From contig NZ_BMHE01000017.1 of assembly GCF_014640555.1 (NCBI RefSeq), positions 80,301-144,300 of the forward strand: a stretch of DNA of 64,000 bases, given 5' to 3'. The notes beneath the pieces were generated by a model that saw nothing but the letters and a program-made list of their open reading frames with translations, did not search any database and was not told where the DNA came from. The stretch comes from Paenibacillus marchantiophytorum. Its GTDB lineage: Bacteria > Bacillota > Bacilli > Paenibacillales > NBRC-103111. Positions 53,555 to 62,013 of this stretch are shown here, piece after piece (position 1 is the stretch's first letter; every line of letters begins with the position of its first letter). A program made the position numbers and the translations under genes.

Positions 53555-54445
53555 CTACGAAAGTTCGTGGGTAAACTGCTTCACAAACGCTTGCAGCACT
53601 AGGTGTGCCCGCTTCCATTGCAGGGTCATCGAATCCACAATTCCATAGTTATCTAGTATTTCTTCACGGTTCACCGTACCAAATAATTTCTCTTGCAGAA
53701 TAGCGTGCAGCGCGGATGCCCACACGTCGACCGCCCCTTCTTCCGCACTAAGCAGATCCGTGTAAATGGATGTGCCATAGGCGTAGGCTAGAAACTCCTG
53801 CCACGTTTGTCTGGCAAAATACACGAAATCAGGTTGGCTTATTTCACTAATGTCCCCTACCCGGCGAATCATATCACGAATCCGCAATGGAAATTCTTCC
53901 GGACCAAGCGGCGTCTCCTCAATCTCCACGGCAACCTTTTTCCCATTCTTGGGAAACTCGATAAAGCCATGTTCACCCATGTGCTTGAGCGCTTGCAGCG
54001 CTTTGAATTGAATGTGCGGATGCCGGGGTCGTTCAATGAGCCATTCCTTAACGGATTGGCCGACCTCCTCTTGGTCGATAAAACCAAGCTGTTCAAGCGC
54101 ACTGACCTGCTGCTCCAATGTGCCTTCTCTTAACAGATTCAGCAATTTAAGCGTAAATCCTTCATCCGTTGTTTTTTCTTTTATGTATTGTCTTAAAAGT
54201 TCCTTCTCCTCTTCCTCATCCTCTTCAGGCGGAGCCGCCCCCGGAAACATCGTTTCTGGAAACATGGTGTAGAGCCAATGACGCAATGCTTCCCATTGAT
54301 CTGTTTTACTTGCTTCGACATTTGGGAACTGGAGTAGAAAAGTAAGCAGTTGAAGGGCATCCGTGTATTGCTCGGTTCGCAGAAAGCGAGTCAACTCTTC
54401 TTCGTAGTACTGCTCTGTTTTGGGAAAAAGAATTAAATTATTCAT
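53555..54445 (-). CDS. Repeat-rich protein, YsoA-like by position
   Basis: A helical protein of about 296 residues beginning MNNLILFPKTEQYYEEELTRFL, with TPR- or HEAT-like helix pairs (DALQLLTFLLQF; EQQVSALEQLGFID; IQFKALQALKHMG) and an acidic stretch (EEDEEEEKE). In B. subtilis a TPR protein, YsoA, sits upstream of tig, so this is probably its counterpart. The start is uncertain: upstream in-frame starts exist at 54466 and 54496 but lack a good site. Function unknown. Confidence 0.7.
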   Translation of the reverse strand: MNNLILFPKTEQYYEEELTRFLRTEQYTDALQLLTFLLQFPNVEASKTDQWEALRHWLYTMFPETMFPGAAPPEEDEEEEKELLRQYIKEKTTDEGFTLKLLNLLREGTLEQQVSALEQLGFIDQEEVGQSVKEWLIERPRHPHIQFKALQALKHMGEHGFIEFPKNGKKVAVEIEETPLGPEEFPLRIRDMIRRVGDISEISQPDFVYFARQTWQEFLAYAYGTSIYTDLLSAEEGAVDVWASALHAILQEKLFGTVNREEILDNYGIVDSMTLQWKRAHLVLQAFVKQFTHELS

Positions 54446-54625
54446 AGATGGTTCTGTTATGGTCATCACCTCAGAAATCATGGTCTTGCTGGTCACAGTT
54501 TACTTGATTGTCAGAGCGATTGCAAAATAATTATGAATCGAGGGTTGACTTCCTATAAAACGATATGATATATTAACTCTCGCTTCGCTAAACGGATTCA
54601 TTCCGCTAGGTAAGAAGAGGTCTAT

Positions 54626-54699
54626 GTCTCAGTAGCTCAGCTGGATAGAGCACACGCCTTCTAAGCGTGCGGTCGGGGGTTCGAATCCCTCCTGGGACG
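54626..54699 (+). tRNA. tRNA-Arg (anticodon UCU)
   Basis: Full cloverleaf read by eye: acceptor GTCTCAG/CTGGGAC, D-arm with AGCTCAGCTGGATAGAGC, anticodon stem CACGC/GCGTG with loop CTTCTAA (anticodon TCT at 54660-54662), T-arm GGGGG-TTCGAAT-CCCTC. Reads AGA codons. CCA is not encoded. A terminator follows at 54715. Confidence 0.96.
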
Positions 54700-54714
54700 T
54701 CATGCAAGTTCGAA

Positions 54715-54744
54715 AGGCCGCGAGAAATCGCGGTCTTTTTTTGT
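54715..54744 (+). terminator. Terminator after tRNA-Arg
   Basis: GCCGCGA-GAAA-TCGCGGT hairpin followed by CTTTTTTTG, 16 bp downstream of the tRNA. Confidence 0.88.
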
Positions 54745-54781
54745 TTTATTTAGATAGAGGGTATACTTGCTTCTACCTCTT

Positions 54782-54976
54782 GATAAGAGTCTCTAGGACT
54801 TCTATTCGTGTAAAATAGCCACCCTCGACGCAAATAAGAGCTCTTTGAGACTCCTACCGCTTCTTGTTTGGGGGTTTTTGCGCGTTTCACCAGAGACAAG
54901 AGTCTCCAAGGACTTCTATTCACGATAAAAACCACCTTTTTGTTCAAATAGGGGCTGCCGGAAACTCTTATCTTGC
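54782..54976. repeat. Second intergenic repeat family, several diverged units
   Basis: Units resembling GATAAGAGTCTCTAGGACTTC followed by TATTC...CCACC occur directly at about 54782 and 54898 and in inverted form at about 54946-54973, with a partial unit at 54833. They fill the stretch between the tRNA terminator and the riboswitch promoter. No coding frame with a good start is visible. Confidence 0.6.
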
Positions 54977-54994
54977 TACGAATCTTTCATTTTG

Positions 54995-55003
54995 TGCTAT
55001 AAT
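54995..55003 (+). promoter_or_regulatory. Extended -10 promoter of the cobalamin riboswitch transcript
   Basis: TGCTATAAT on the plus strand, about 27 bp before the riboswitch. The -35 region is weak, as in other extended -10 promoters. Confidence 0.6.
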
Positions 55004-55029
55004 CATCTCAATTACATAATTTCGAATAA

Positions 55030-55192
55030 ATGAGGTGCCCTTGTTCGCAACAAGGGGTAACAGGGAATCAGGTGCAAATCCTGAGCGGTCCCGCCACTGT
55101 ATTCGGGGAGTTTCTTTCTATCAATGTCACTTGATCATCCATCAGGGAAGGCCGAAAGAAAACGAAGATCCGAGAGCCAGGAGACCTACCTT
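55030..55192 (+). promoter_or_regulatory. Cobalamin (AdoCbl) riboswitch
   Basis: Conserved elements in order: the 5' GAGGTGCCC stem, GGGAATCAGGTGCAAATCCTGAGCGGTCCCGCCACTG split across 55064-55099 (including GCCACTG), and the B12 box AGCCAGGAGACCTACC near 55175-55190. A terminator hairpin (55286-55315) follows before the cbiM start, so cobalamin binding should stop transcription of cbiMNQO. Confidence 0.95.
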
Positions 55193-55285
55193 CATTTATG
55201 TACCCACAACCCTTCGCGGAAAGGAGCGGTGTACGTCAGTCATTCGACAAAGCCGTTTCTTTGTCGTGTATTCGTACGTACCCAC

Positions 55286-55315
55286 GACCTGTCCACATGG
55301 ATCGGTCTTTTTTGT
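55286..55315 (+). terminator. Riboswitch-controlled terminator before cbiM
   Basis: GACC..TCC-ACA-TGGA..GGTC hairpin followed by TTTTTTG, about 45 bp before the cbiM start. Likely the expression platform of the cobalamin riboswitch. Confidence 0.75.
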
Positions 55316-55358
55316 TTGGACTTATTTATATTCGATGAAAAAGGAGATTTTCGAAAAA

Positions 55359-56132
55359 ATGTCAATCAAATCAAAAAGAATGTCAAGCTTTCTGCTGCTT
55401 GTGATCGGATTTGCGCTCTATCTGTTTATCAATGAACCTCAATCCGCCTATGCAATGCACATTATGGAAGGGTTTCTGCCTGTGGGCTGGGCTATTTTCT
55501 GGTGGGTCGCTTTCCTCCCCTTCTTCTTCCTCGGACTGCGTTCCCTCATTAAGATCACCAAAGAAAACCCCGAGCTCAAAATTATGCTCGGACTTGCTGG
55601 AGCGTTCACTTTCGTGCTCTCCGCACTGAAGATTCCTTCCGTTACAGGGAGCAGCTCCCATCCGACAGGTACGGGACTTGGAGCCGTAATGTTTGGACCG
55701 CTGCCTATGAGCGTGCTAGGCTCAATTGTTTTGCTGTTCCAAGCTGTATTGCTTGCGCATGGCGGGCTTACAACACTCGGAGCTAATGCTTTCTCCATGG
55801 CCTTTGCAGGCCCGGTTGTCGGTTTCTTCATCTATAGATTCATGATGAAGACGACAGGCAAGCAGAAATGGTCCATTTTCCTGGCAGCTGCCTTGGCTGA
55901 TTTATCCACCTATGTGGTTACATCCATTCAACTAGCTCTGGCCTTCCCGGCTGAACAAGGCGGCTTCATTGCCTCTTTCTTGAAATTTGGCGGGATTTTC
56001 GCCATCACGCAAATTCCGCTTGCTATTAGTGAAGGTATTTTAACCGTATTAATCTGGAATTGGTTGCAAGCTTACAGCCCCAAAGAACTGACGATTCTGC
56101 AGCATAAAATGAAAGGAGCATCCGAACAATGA
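55359..56132 (+). CDS. cbiM: CbiM, cobalt ECF transporter substrate-specific subunit
   Basis: Membrane component that captures Co2+ and delivers it through the ECF transporter. From ATG 55359 (downstream of AAGGAG) there are 257 residues: a signal-peptide-like start (to about residue 32, QSAYA) followed by MHIMEGFLPVGWAIFWW, the family N-terminus whose Met-His binds metal, and about six further helices. Cleavage after AYA would expose Met33-His34 as the mature start. First gene of cbiMNQO, under the cobalamin riboswitch. Confidence 0.93.
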   Translation: MSIKSKRMSSFLLLVIGFALYLFINEPQSAYAMHIMEGFLPVGWAIFWWVAFLPFFFLGLRSLIKITKENPELKIMLGLAGAFTFVLSALKIPSVTGSSSHPTGTGLGAVMFGPLPMSVLGSIVLLFQAVLLAHGGLTTLGANAFSMAFAGPVVGFFIYRFMMKTTGKQKWSIFLAAALADLSTYVVTSIQLALAFPAEQGGFIASFLKFGGIFAITQIPLAISEGILTVLIWNWLQAYSPKELTILQHKMKGASEQ

Positions 56133-56413
56133 AATCACGCACCAAAAACATTCTCATGCTGATTGCTATTGTACTCTTGGCCGTGCTGCCTCTCGTCCTC
56201 GTGAACGGCGAATTCGGCGGTGCCGATGATGCCGCAGAACAATTGATCCAGACCATCCAACCTTCCTATAAACCGTGGTTCTCCTCTTTCTTTGAATTGC
56301 CTGCAGAGACAGAAAGCATGCTGTTCGCCCTGCAAGCGGCTATCGGCGCAGGTTTCATTGGTTTTGCTTTTGGACTATTCAAAGGAAGGGCGTCGAAATC
56401 CAAGTCCCAATGA
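56129..56413 (+). CDS. cbiN: CbiN, cobalt transporter accessory subunit
   Basis: Small membrane protein (94 residues) with two helices (about 9-26 and 65-84) and an extracytoplasmic loop holding NGEFGGADDAAEQLI and PWFSSFFELPAETESMLFALQ, as in CbiN, which helps metal loading into CbiM. ATG 56129 overlaps the cbiM TGA by 4 bp and has AAAGGAG upstream. Confidence 0.93.
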   Translation: MKSRTKNILMLIAIVLLAVLPLVLVNGEFGGADDAAEQLIQTIQPSYKPWFSSFFELPAETESMLFALQAAIGAGFIGFAFGLFKGRASKSKSQ

Positions 56414-57213
56414 TGAAACGAATTGATACACTCGCCTACAGCAATGCGTTACGCGACTTTTCCCCGATGTGGAAATGCGCTTTTGCCATGATCATGCTCT
56501 TGTTTACTTATATGGCTCATCCGCTCGTTCAAATTCTTCTGGCCATATGGATGACGTTATGGACGGTGGTTTATGCCCGTATCCCTGTAAGGTTTTACAT
56601 CTCACTTATTGCGATTGCCTGCTTGTTTTTTGTAGGAAGTGTGCCTGCCCTTATCATTGAAATACGGCCATTGCAAGCAAGCTATCTTAATCTTCATGAG
56701 GTAGCAAGCCTCAACTTTCTGAATTGGCACTTCTTCATTACTTCGTCTGGACTCCTGCTCGTGGGACAACTGTTCGCCCGCATTGTGGCCTGTCTGTCCT
56801 GCATGACTTTTATTATTTGCAGCACCCCTTTTGCGGAATTGCTTCAAGTTTTGAAAAAAGTTCGAGTGCCTAAACTCGTATTGGAAATTATGCTGATTAT
56901 GTACCGGATTTTATTTATGCTTTTTGAAACAGCCCAAGATATGTATGTCGCGCAGCAAGCCAGAGGCGGCCAGAACGGTTTCCGCAACCGCCTGAGAGAT
57001 ACAGCCACTTTAATTGTCCAAATGTTTATCAAAACGATGCAGCAGTATAAATCGCTGTCCAATGGGCTCGTCTCCAGAGGCTTCACGGAAGACATCCACA
57101 TGGCGCCCTACCAAGCTAAACCCATACCACTCCGATACAAAATGGAAAGCAGCGTAGGATTGACTCTTTTGCTGCTGCTCGAATTATGGCTTCGCTGGAG
57201 GAGTGCCCTATGA
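56410..57213 (+). CDS. cbiQ: CbiQ, ECF transporter transmembrane (T) subunit
   Basis: Membrane scaffold that couples CbiM to the ATPase. 267 residues with about five helices and the cytoplasmic coupling motifs, including AQQARGG (near residue 180) and GLVSRGFTEDIHM. ATG 56410 overlaps the cbiN stop by 4 bp. Confidence 0.94.
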   Translation: MMKRIDTLAYSNALRDFSPMWKCAFAMIMLLFTYMAHPLVQILLAIWMTLWTVVYARIPVRFYISLIAIACLFFVGSVPALIIEIRPLQASYLNLHEVASLNFLNWHFFITSSGLLLVGQLFARIVACLSCMTFIICSTPFAELLQVLKKVRVPKLVLEIMLIMYRILFMLFETAQDMYVAQQARGGQNGFRNRLRDTATLIVQMFIKTMQQYKSLSNGLVSRGFTEDIHMAPYQAKPIPLRYKMESSVGLTLLLLLELWLRWRSAL

Positions 57214-58046
57214 GTGCAATATTTGAAACCCAAGCTGTCAGCTTCAGCTATCCAGGAACGCAAACCAAGGCTCTCAACGAGCTGAACATCGCGATCCCCG
57301 AAGGAAAAAAAACGGCCATTTGCGGTCACAATGGTTCCGGTAAATCAACGTTATTCCTCCATACGATTGGCATTCATGAGCCTGCGTCAGGCCAGGTTTT
57401 GTGGAAAAACACGCCTTTGAAATATGAGCGCAAAGCTCTGAAGCAGCTGCGTCAGGACATTGGTCTCGTCTTTCAAGATCCAGAGCAGCAGCTCATTTTG
57501 AATACCCCTTATGAAGATGTTACCTATGGACTGCGCAATGCGGGATTGCCTGAGCCAGAAATCAAGCATCGTGCTGAAGCCATCTTGAGCACGATGCGCA
57601 TCGAGCATTTGGCCCATACGCCGATCCACCATTTGAGTCTCGGCCAGAAGAAGCGAGTAGCGCTAGCCGGCGTGCTCGTTCTTGAACCAAAGCTGCTGCT
57701 GCTGGATGAACCGACAGCCTATTTGGACCGCATCTCCGAACAGCAGCTTATCGAAGAGCTTGATCGCATCCATCATCGCGGAATCACTCTTGTCATGGCA
57801 ACTCATGATATGAATCTTGCCTATGCATGGGCCGATTGGGTTCTAGTTCTGGATCGCGGTCAATGTGTAATGGCAGGTACGCCATCCGATATTTTCAGCC
57901 AGACGGACACTATTCAATCGCTGGGATTAGATAAACCTATGCTGCTGGATTTGTGGGAATCCTTACCTGAAGCAAACAGGGAAGGTGTCAGTGCACCAAG
58001 AAATGTAGCGGATTTCAAAAGCCATTTGCTTAAAAGCTTTTCATAA
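57210..58046 (+). CDS. cbiO: CbiO, cobalt ECF transporter ATPase
   Basis: ABC ATPase powering cobalt uptake. 278 residues with Walker A GHNGSGKSTLF, Q-loop FQDPEQQLI, signature LSLGQKKRVALAG, Walker B LLLLDEPTAYLD and the switch His in MATHDMN. ATG 57210 overlaps the cbiQ TGA and follows GGAGGAG. Last gene of cbiMNQO. Confidence 0.95.
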   Translation: MSAIFETQAVSFSYPGTQTKALNELNIAIPEGKKTAICGHNGSGKSTLFLHTIGIHEPASGQVLWKNTPLKYERKALKQLRQDIGLVFQDPEQQLILNTPYEDVTYGLRNAGLPEPEIKHRAEAILSTMRIEHLAHTPIHHLSLGQKKRVALAGVLVLEPKLLLLDEPTAYLDRISEQQLIEELDRIHHRGITLVMATHDMNLAYAWADWVLVLDRGQCVMAGTPSDIFSQTDTIQSLGLDKPMLLDLWESLPEANREGVSAPRNVADFKSHLLKSFS

Positions 58047-58096
58047 AAAAGAGGCTTTCCTTACAAGGTTGAAAACCTTGCGGAAAGCCTCTTTTG
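58044..58096. terminator. Bidirectional terminator between cbiO and the ferredoxin-like gene
   Basis: GAGGCTTTCC...AAGGTT-GAAA-ACCTT...GGAAAGCCTC long hairpin with A-run on the left and TTTTG on the right, between two convergent operons. Confidence 0.88.
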
Positions 58097-58141
58097 TGTT
58101 CCTATATGTAGACTATGAAGTATCGACGATTGCGGTTCATG

Positions 58142-58507
58142 CTACTGCTTGATGCGGCTAACGCCAGTTCGCCCTTTGCCTGTGGGTACAAAGCTATCCT
58201 CATAGGTATAGATCATATGATCCTCCAAAGGCCGGCCCTCCAGGAGATGCTCGCGCACCAGTCTTCTTCCTGATTCCGGTGTCATCTCTTTATACCACAC
58301 CCCTTGCGGGTACACGGTAACCACACAGGCATCCTCGCAGCGTCCATTGCATCTTGTGCGTGTGGTATGGATGAGACCCTCAGCGCCATGCAGGGCAATT
58401 TCATCACGAATAGCCAAGGTCGTTTCGTCACCCAATTTCTTGAGGCAGGAACCGCCATTGCAAATCAATACATGATGCTTCACTGTAGATAAATCCCAAG
58501 TGCTCAT
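58142..58507 (-). CDS. [2Fe-2S] thioredoxin-like ferredoxin domain protein
   Basis: 121 residues. Cysteines 16, 21, 57 and 61 give C-x4-C-x35-C-x3-C, the same spacing as the thioredoxin-like [2Fe-2S] domain of NuoE; Cys53 is extra. It is soluble, with no signal peptide, so it acts in the cytoplasm. ATG 58507 follows AAGGAGG. It is the last gene of the Opp/Nik-type transporter operon, 15 bp after the second ATPase gene. It could supply electrons for reductive release or processing of an imported metal complex; that role is inferred from context only. Confidence 0.85.
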   Translation of the reverse strand: MSTWDLSTVKHHVLICNGGSCLKKLGDETTLAIRDEIALHGAEGLIHTTRTRCNGRCEDACVVTVYPQGVWYKEMTPESGRRLVREHLLEGRPLEDHMIYTYEDSFVPTGKGRTGVSRIKQ

Positions 58508-58522
58508 AACGTCCTCCTTGCT

Positions 58523-59278
58523 TTACGTAAATTTCGGATAATGCGGCACATCCGCAAGCAGAGAGCGGGTATAAGGATGCTCCGGATCGGCCAAAATGTC
58601 CCGCGTTCTGCCCTGCTCCACGATGATGCCTTCATGCAAAACAAGAAGCCGATCACAGAGTGAAGCGACTACTGTAATATCATGAGAGATAAATAAGTAG
58701 CTAACCTGCCGGGTTTGATGCAGGGTCTGCAGCAGCTCGATGACCTGGGCTTGCACCGATACATCCAGTGCCGATAGACATTCATCCAGGATGATCAACT
58801 CAGGCTCTGCCACAAGCGCCCTGGCAATGCATACGCGCTGACATTGGCCTGTACTCAGCTCATGCGGGTAACGGCTCAGGAAGGATTCGTTCAATCCGAC
58901 TGCCTCAAGCAGCTCGGCAAATACCCGATCTTGTTCTTGCGGACGACTTTGGTGTGCCTGGAATTGCAGAAACGCCTCACTTAGGCTTCGTTTCATCGTC
59001 CAAGCTGGGTTTAAGCTGTTTCTCGGGTCTTGAAACACGATCTGAATCGATTTGCGCGATGCCTGGCGAACACGCTTGTTCACCAGGGATGCTCCATACC
59101 ACTGCATGCTTCCTTCATCTGGACGTTCGAGATCCATCATACAGCGCGCCAATGTGCTTTTCCCGGAACCGGACATGCCGATTAAACCGACACTTTCGCC
59201 AGGCGCTATCGTAAATGCGACGTTTTGGAGCACTTTTTTCTTTGCGTAAGTTTTGGATACGCCGTCAACGACCAGCAT
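58523..59278 (-). CDS. Opp/Nik-type ABC transporter ATPase (second subunit)
   Basis: OppF/NikE-like ATPase of 251 residues: Walker A GMSGSGKSTLAR, signature LSTGQCQRVCIARA (one change from LSGGQ), Walker B LIILDECLSALD (Cys in place of the common Pro) and the switch His in FISHDITV. ATG 59278 follows GAGGT. It pairs with the ATPase domain fused in the preceding gene to make the heterodimeric motor. Confidence 0.92.
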   Translation of the reverse strand: MLVVDGVSKTYAKKKVLQNVAFTIAPGESVGLIGMSGSGKSTLARCMMDLERPDEGSMQWYGASLVNKRVRQASRKSIQIVFQDPRNSLNPAWTMKRSLSEAFLQFQAHQSRPQEQDRVFAELLEAVGLNESFLSRYPHELSTGQCQRVCIARALVAEPELIILDECLSALDVSVQAQVIELLQTLHQTRQVSYLFISHDITVVASLCDRLLVLHEGIIVEQGRTRDILADPEHPYTRSLLADVPHYPKFT

Positions 59279-59288
59279 AGACCGTACC

Positions 59289-61052
59289 TCATCTTTCCAC
59301 CGGCACCTGAGCCAGTTCCTCTGACCTAATAGATGAAGAAGGCATCTTAGGTATAGCGTCTAGTAATTGTCGCGTGTAAGCATGCGCAGGGTTCGTGAAT
59401 ACCTGCTGAACATCACCTGTCTCCACAACCTGACCACCGCGCATCACACAGACGCGATCGGCGATTTGAGCAACTAGCCGCAGATCATGCGAAATAAAGA
59501 TAAGAGCCATCTGATGTTTCAAACGCAGCTCGTTCAACAGTTCCATGATTCTAGCCTGGGTGCTTACATCAAGCGCTGTTGTCGGCTCGTCCGCCACCAT
59601 AATATCGGGTTGATGAATCATCGCCATCGCGATGACTACACGCTGACGCATCCCTCCGCTAAGCTCGTGCGGATAACAGCCATAGGTTTCCGCAGACAAA
59701 CCCATTTGCTCTAGAAGCACAAGCACCTTCTCTTTGGCAGCCGCTTTCGTCCAAGAGCTGCCTCGCGTCAGCAAGCACTCGCGCAGCTGCTCGCCGATGC
59801 GCAGGACTGGATTCAGAGAATCCATTGGATCTTGCGTTATATAGGCAATTCGCCGCCCGCGAATGCGGCGCCAATCCTTCCACCTGTACGAAGAGGTATC
59901 CTCTCCGAATAATTGGATTGAACCCTCTTGTTGATGAAGGGGCAGTCTGAGCAAACCCAATGTGGCAAGCGCGAGTGTGCTCTTGCCTGAGCCGCTCTCC
60001 CCCACTAGGCCTAGACATTCACCTGGATACAATTGGAGATCCACCTTGTGAAGAATATGCGAAGTGGCTGATTTGCTTTTCTCTTGCAGAGCAATCGTGA
60101 CGCTGCGCATGTCTAATATTGGAGCGCCCAACACTCCCGCAGCCCAAGGAGCAATCTGTGGAGGTGCTATGGTTTTGTGCAATCGTCTGCGCCCAAACAA
60201 TTGCGGAACTGAAGGTTTGCGCGGTTCCAGCGCATCCTTCAGGATGTCGCCCAAATAATTGGCAGCTAATACGGTAAGCAAAATCGCCATGCCTGGGGCA
60301 ATAAACAACCAAGGCGCTTCTTCCAGGTAGGCTCTGCCTTCGTTCAGCATCGCCCCCCACTCCGGCTGCGGCGGCTTAATCCCCAGCCCCAGAAAGGACA
60401 TCGAAGCGATGCTAAGCATGATACTCCCCATATCCAGCGTCACCAAGACCAGAATTGGTCCAGCCAATGCGCCTAGAATATGCGTCCCGATAATTTTCCA
60501 TGCGGGAATGCCCATAGCTCGTGCGGCCGTCACGTACCCATCACCCCGGATCGATAGGACATAACTGCGAATCATACGGGCATACGAGGGCCAGGAGACA
60601 GCCGCGACAGCGATAAGCAAGCTGGGCAAACCTGCGCCTAGTAAAGTAGCGAGCGTTATTGCCAGGACCATTTGCGGAAAGGAGAAAAGAACGTCCATAA
60701 TACGGGTCAGGACTGTATCCACCCAACCGCCGAAATAGCCGGCAGCAAGTCCAACCAACAGACTTATGGAAATCACGATGCTCACCGCTAGGATGGAGGC
60801 TCCAATGGAATGGAGCCCGCCATACATCAACCTAGTCCACACATCTCTTCCGTAATTATCCGTCCCGAACCAGTGATCACTCGACGGGACAAGCAGAGAA
60901 GCCGAGTAATTCACTTTGAGCGGATCTTGAACAGCAAACCACGGGGCACCTAACGAGACGATTAGGATTCCGATAAGGAGTACAAGCAGACCAAGAGCAA
61001 TCGGATCTTTTTGAATAGCTGCAACTAATCTTTGGCGAAACCGCTTATCCAC
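59289..61052 (-). CDS. Fused permease + ATPase of an Opp/Nik-type ABC transporter (NikC-NikD-like)
   Basis: 587 residues. The N-terminal part (about 1-285) is a DppC/NikC-type permease with the EAA loop (AARAMGIPAWKIIGTHILG). The C-terminal part (about 310-587) is an ATPase with Walker A GESGSGKSTLAL, signature LSGGMRQRVVIAMA, Walker B IMVADEPTTALD and FISHDLRL. GTG 61052 overlaps the nikB-like stop by 8 bp and follows AGGAGG. The fusion is one open frame without a frameshift. Confidence 0.93.
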   Translation of the reverse strand: MDKRFRQRLVAAIQKDPIALGLLVLLIGILIVSLGAPWFAVQDPLKVNYSASLLVPSSDHWFGTDNYGRDVWTRLMYGGLHSIGASILAVSIVISISLLVGLAAGYFGGWVDTVLTRIMDVLFSFPQMVLAITLATLLGAGLPSLLIAVAAVSWPSYARMIRSYVLSIRGDGYVTAARAMGIPAWKIIGTHILGALAGPILVLVTLDMGSIMLSIASMSFLGLGIKPPQPEWGAMLNEGRAYLEEAPWLFIAPGMAILLTVLAANYLGDILKDALEPRKPSVPQLFGRRRLHKTIAPPQIAPWAAGVLGAPILDMRSVTIALQEKSKSATSHILHKVDLQLYPGECLGLVGESGSGKSTLALATLGLLRLPLHQQEGSIQLFGEDTSSYRWKDWRRIRGRRIAYITQDPMDSLNPVLRIGEQLRECLLTRGSSWTKAAAKEKVLVLLEQMGLSAETYGCYPHELSGGMRQRVVIAMAMIHQPDIMVADEPTTALDVSTQARIMELLNELRLKHQMALIFISHDLRLVAQIADRVCVMRGGQVVETGDVQQVFTNPAHAYTRQLLDAIPKMPSSSIRSEELAQVPVER

Positions 61053-62013
61053 GCTGTCCCTCCTGCTCCACTCTTACTCGCGGATCAAGCCAGCGATAGG
61101 CGATATCAACGAGAAGATTCAATGAAATGTACACGACAGCTATGAAGAGGACAAAAGCCTGAATGACCGGATAATCGCGCCCTGTTATCGCATCCACCGC
61201 ATAGCGGCCAATACCGGGCCACGCGTAGATGGTTTCCACGATAACGGAGCCGCCGATCAATCCCCCCAGAACCAACCCAAAGGAGGTTAGGACAGGCAGC
61301 AGCGCGTTAGGAAGCGCATGCTTCCCGATCATTTGCAGCCTTGAAAGGCCCTTGGCTTCAGCCAGCAGCATATACCGCTGTGAGAATGCTTGCAGCATAC
61401 TTGTCCGCAGCAATCGAGCGGTAATGGAGGAAAGTCCGATCCCGAGCGTAAGCGCAGGGAGAATCAGATGTTTCATATCGCCTCGTCCCATTGTCGGCAG
61501 CCAGCCGAATTTGACCGAGAAGCTATACATAAAGACGAGTCCCAAGAAGAAGGAAGGCACCGAAATGCCGATTAAAGCAATGAATCGACTGATATGATCC
61601 AATGCTCTGCGGTGAAACACTGCGCCGGCAATACCGGAAGGAATCGAGATCAGGATCATGACCACAAGGGCAGCGAGCGATAATTCGAGTGTAGCTGGGA
61701 AGCGGCTCATAAACTCATCCCAGATCGGTGTTCTGCTGCGAAAGGAAACACCTAAATTTCCTTGGACAATGTGCATAAGCCAATGTCCGTATTGGACCCA
61801 GAAGGGCTGATCCAGCCCAAGGCTCCTTTTCAGCTCACTAGCATCCTTCTCTAGATCAGTTAGATTCGAGCCAGGATCAAACATGCTGAGCAGCATGGTT
61901 CGAGCCGGGTCGCCGGGGATAAAACGCACAAGTGAAAACACAAGCAGCGTTACACCTAGAAGGACCGGAACCGTCATCGCCAGCCGGATGCATAGATACC
62001 GCACTAATTTCAT
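61045..62013 (-). CDS. Opp/Nik-type ABC transporter permease (NikB-like)
   Basis: DppB/NikB-type inner membrane subunit of 322 residues with six helices and the EAA loop (LAEAKGLSRLQMIGKHALPNALLPVL). It forms the channel together with the permease half of the next gene. ATG 62013 overlaps the stop of the binding-protein gene by 4 bp. Confidence 0.93.
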   Translation of the reverse strand: MKLVRYLCIRLAMTVPVLLGVTLLVFSLVRFIPGDPARTMLLSMFDPGSNLTDLEKDASELKRSLGLDQPFWVQYGHWLMHIVQGNLGVSFRSRTPIWDEFMSRFPATLELSLAALVVMILISIPSGIAGAVFHRRALDHISRFIALIGISVPSFFLGLVFMYSFSVKFGWLPTMGRGDMKHLILPALTLGIGLSSITARLLRTSMLQAFSQRYMLLAEAKGLSRLQMIGKHALPNALLPVLTSFGLVLGGLIGGSVIVETIYAWPGIGRYAVDAITGRDYPVIQAFVLFIAVVYISLNLLVDIAYRWLDPRVRVEQEGQRG

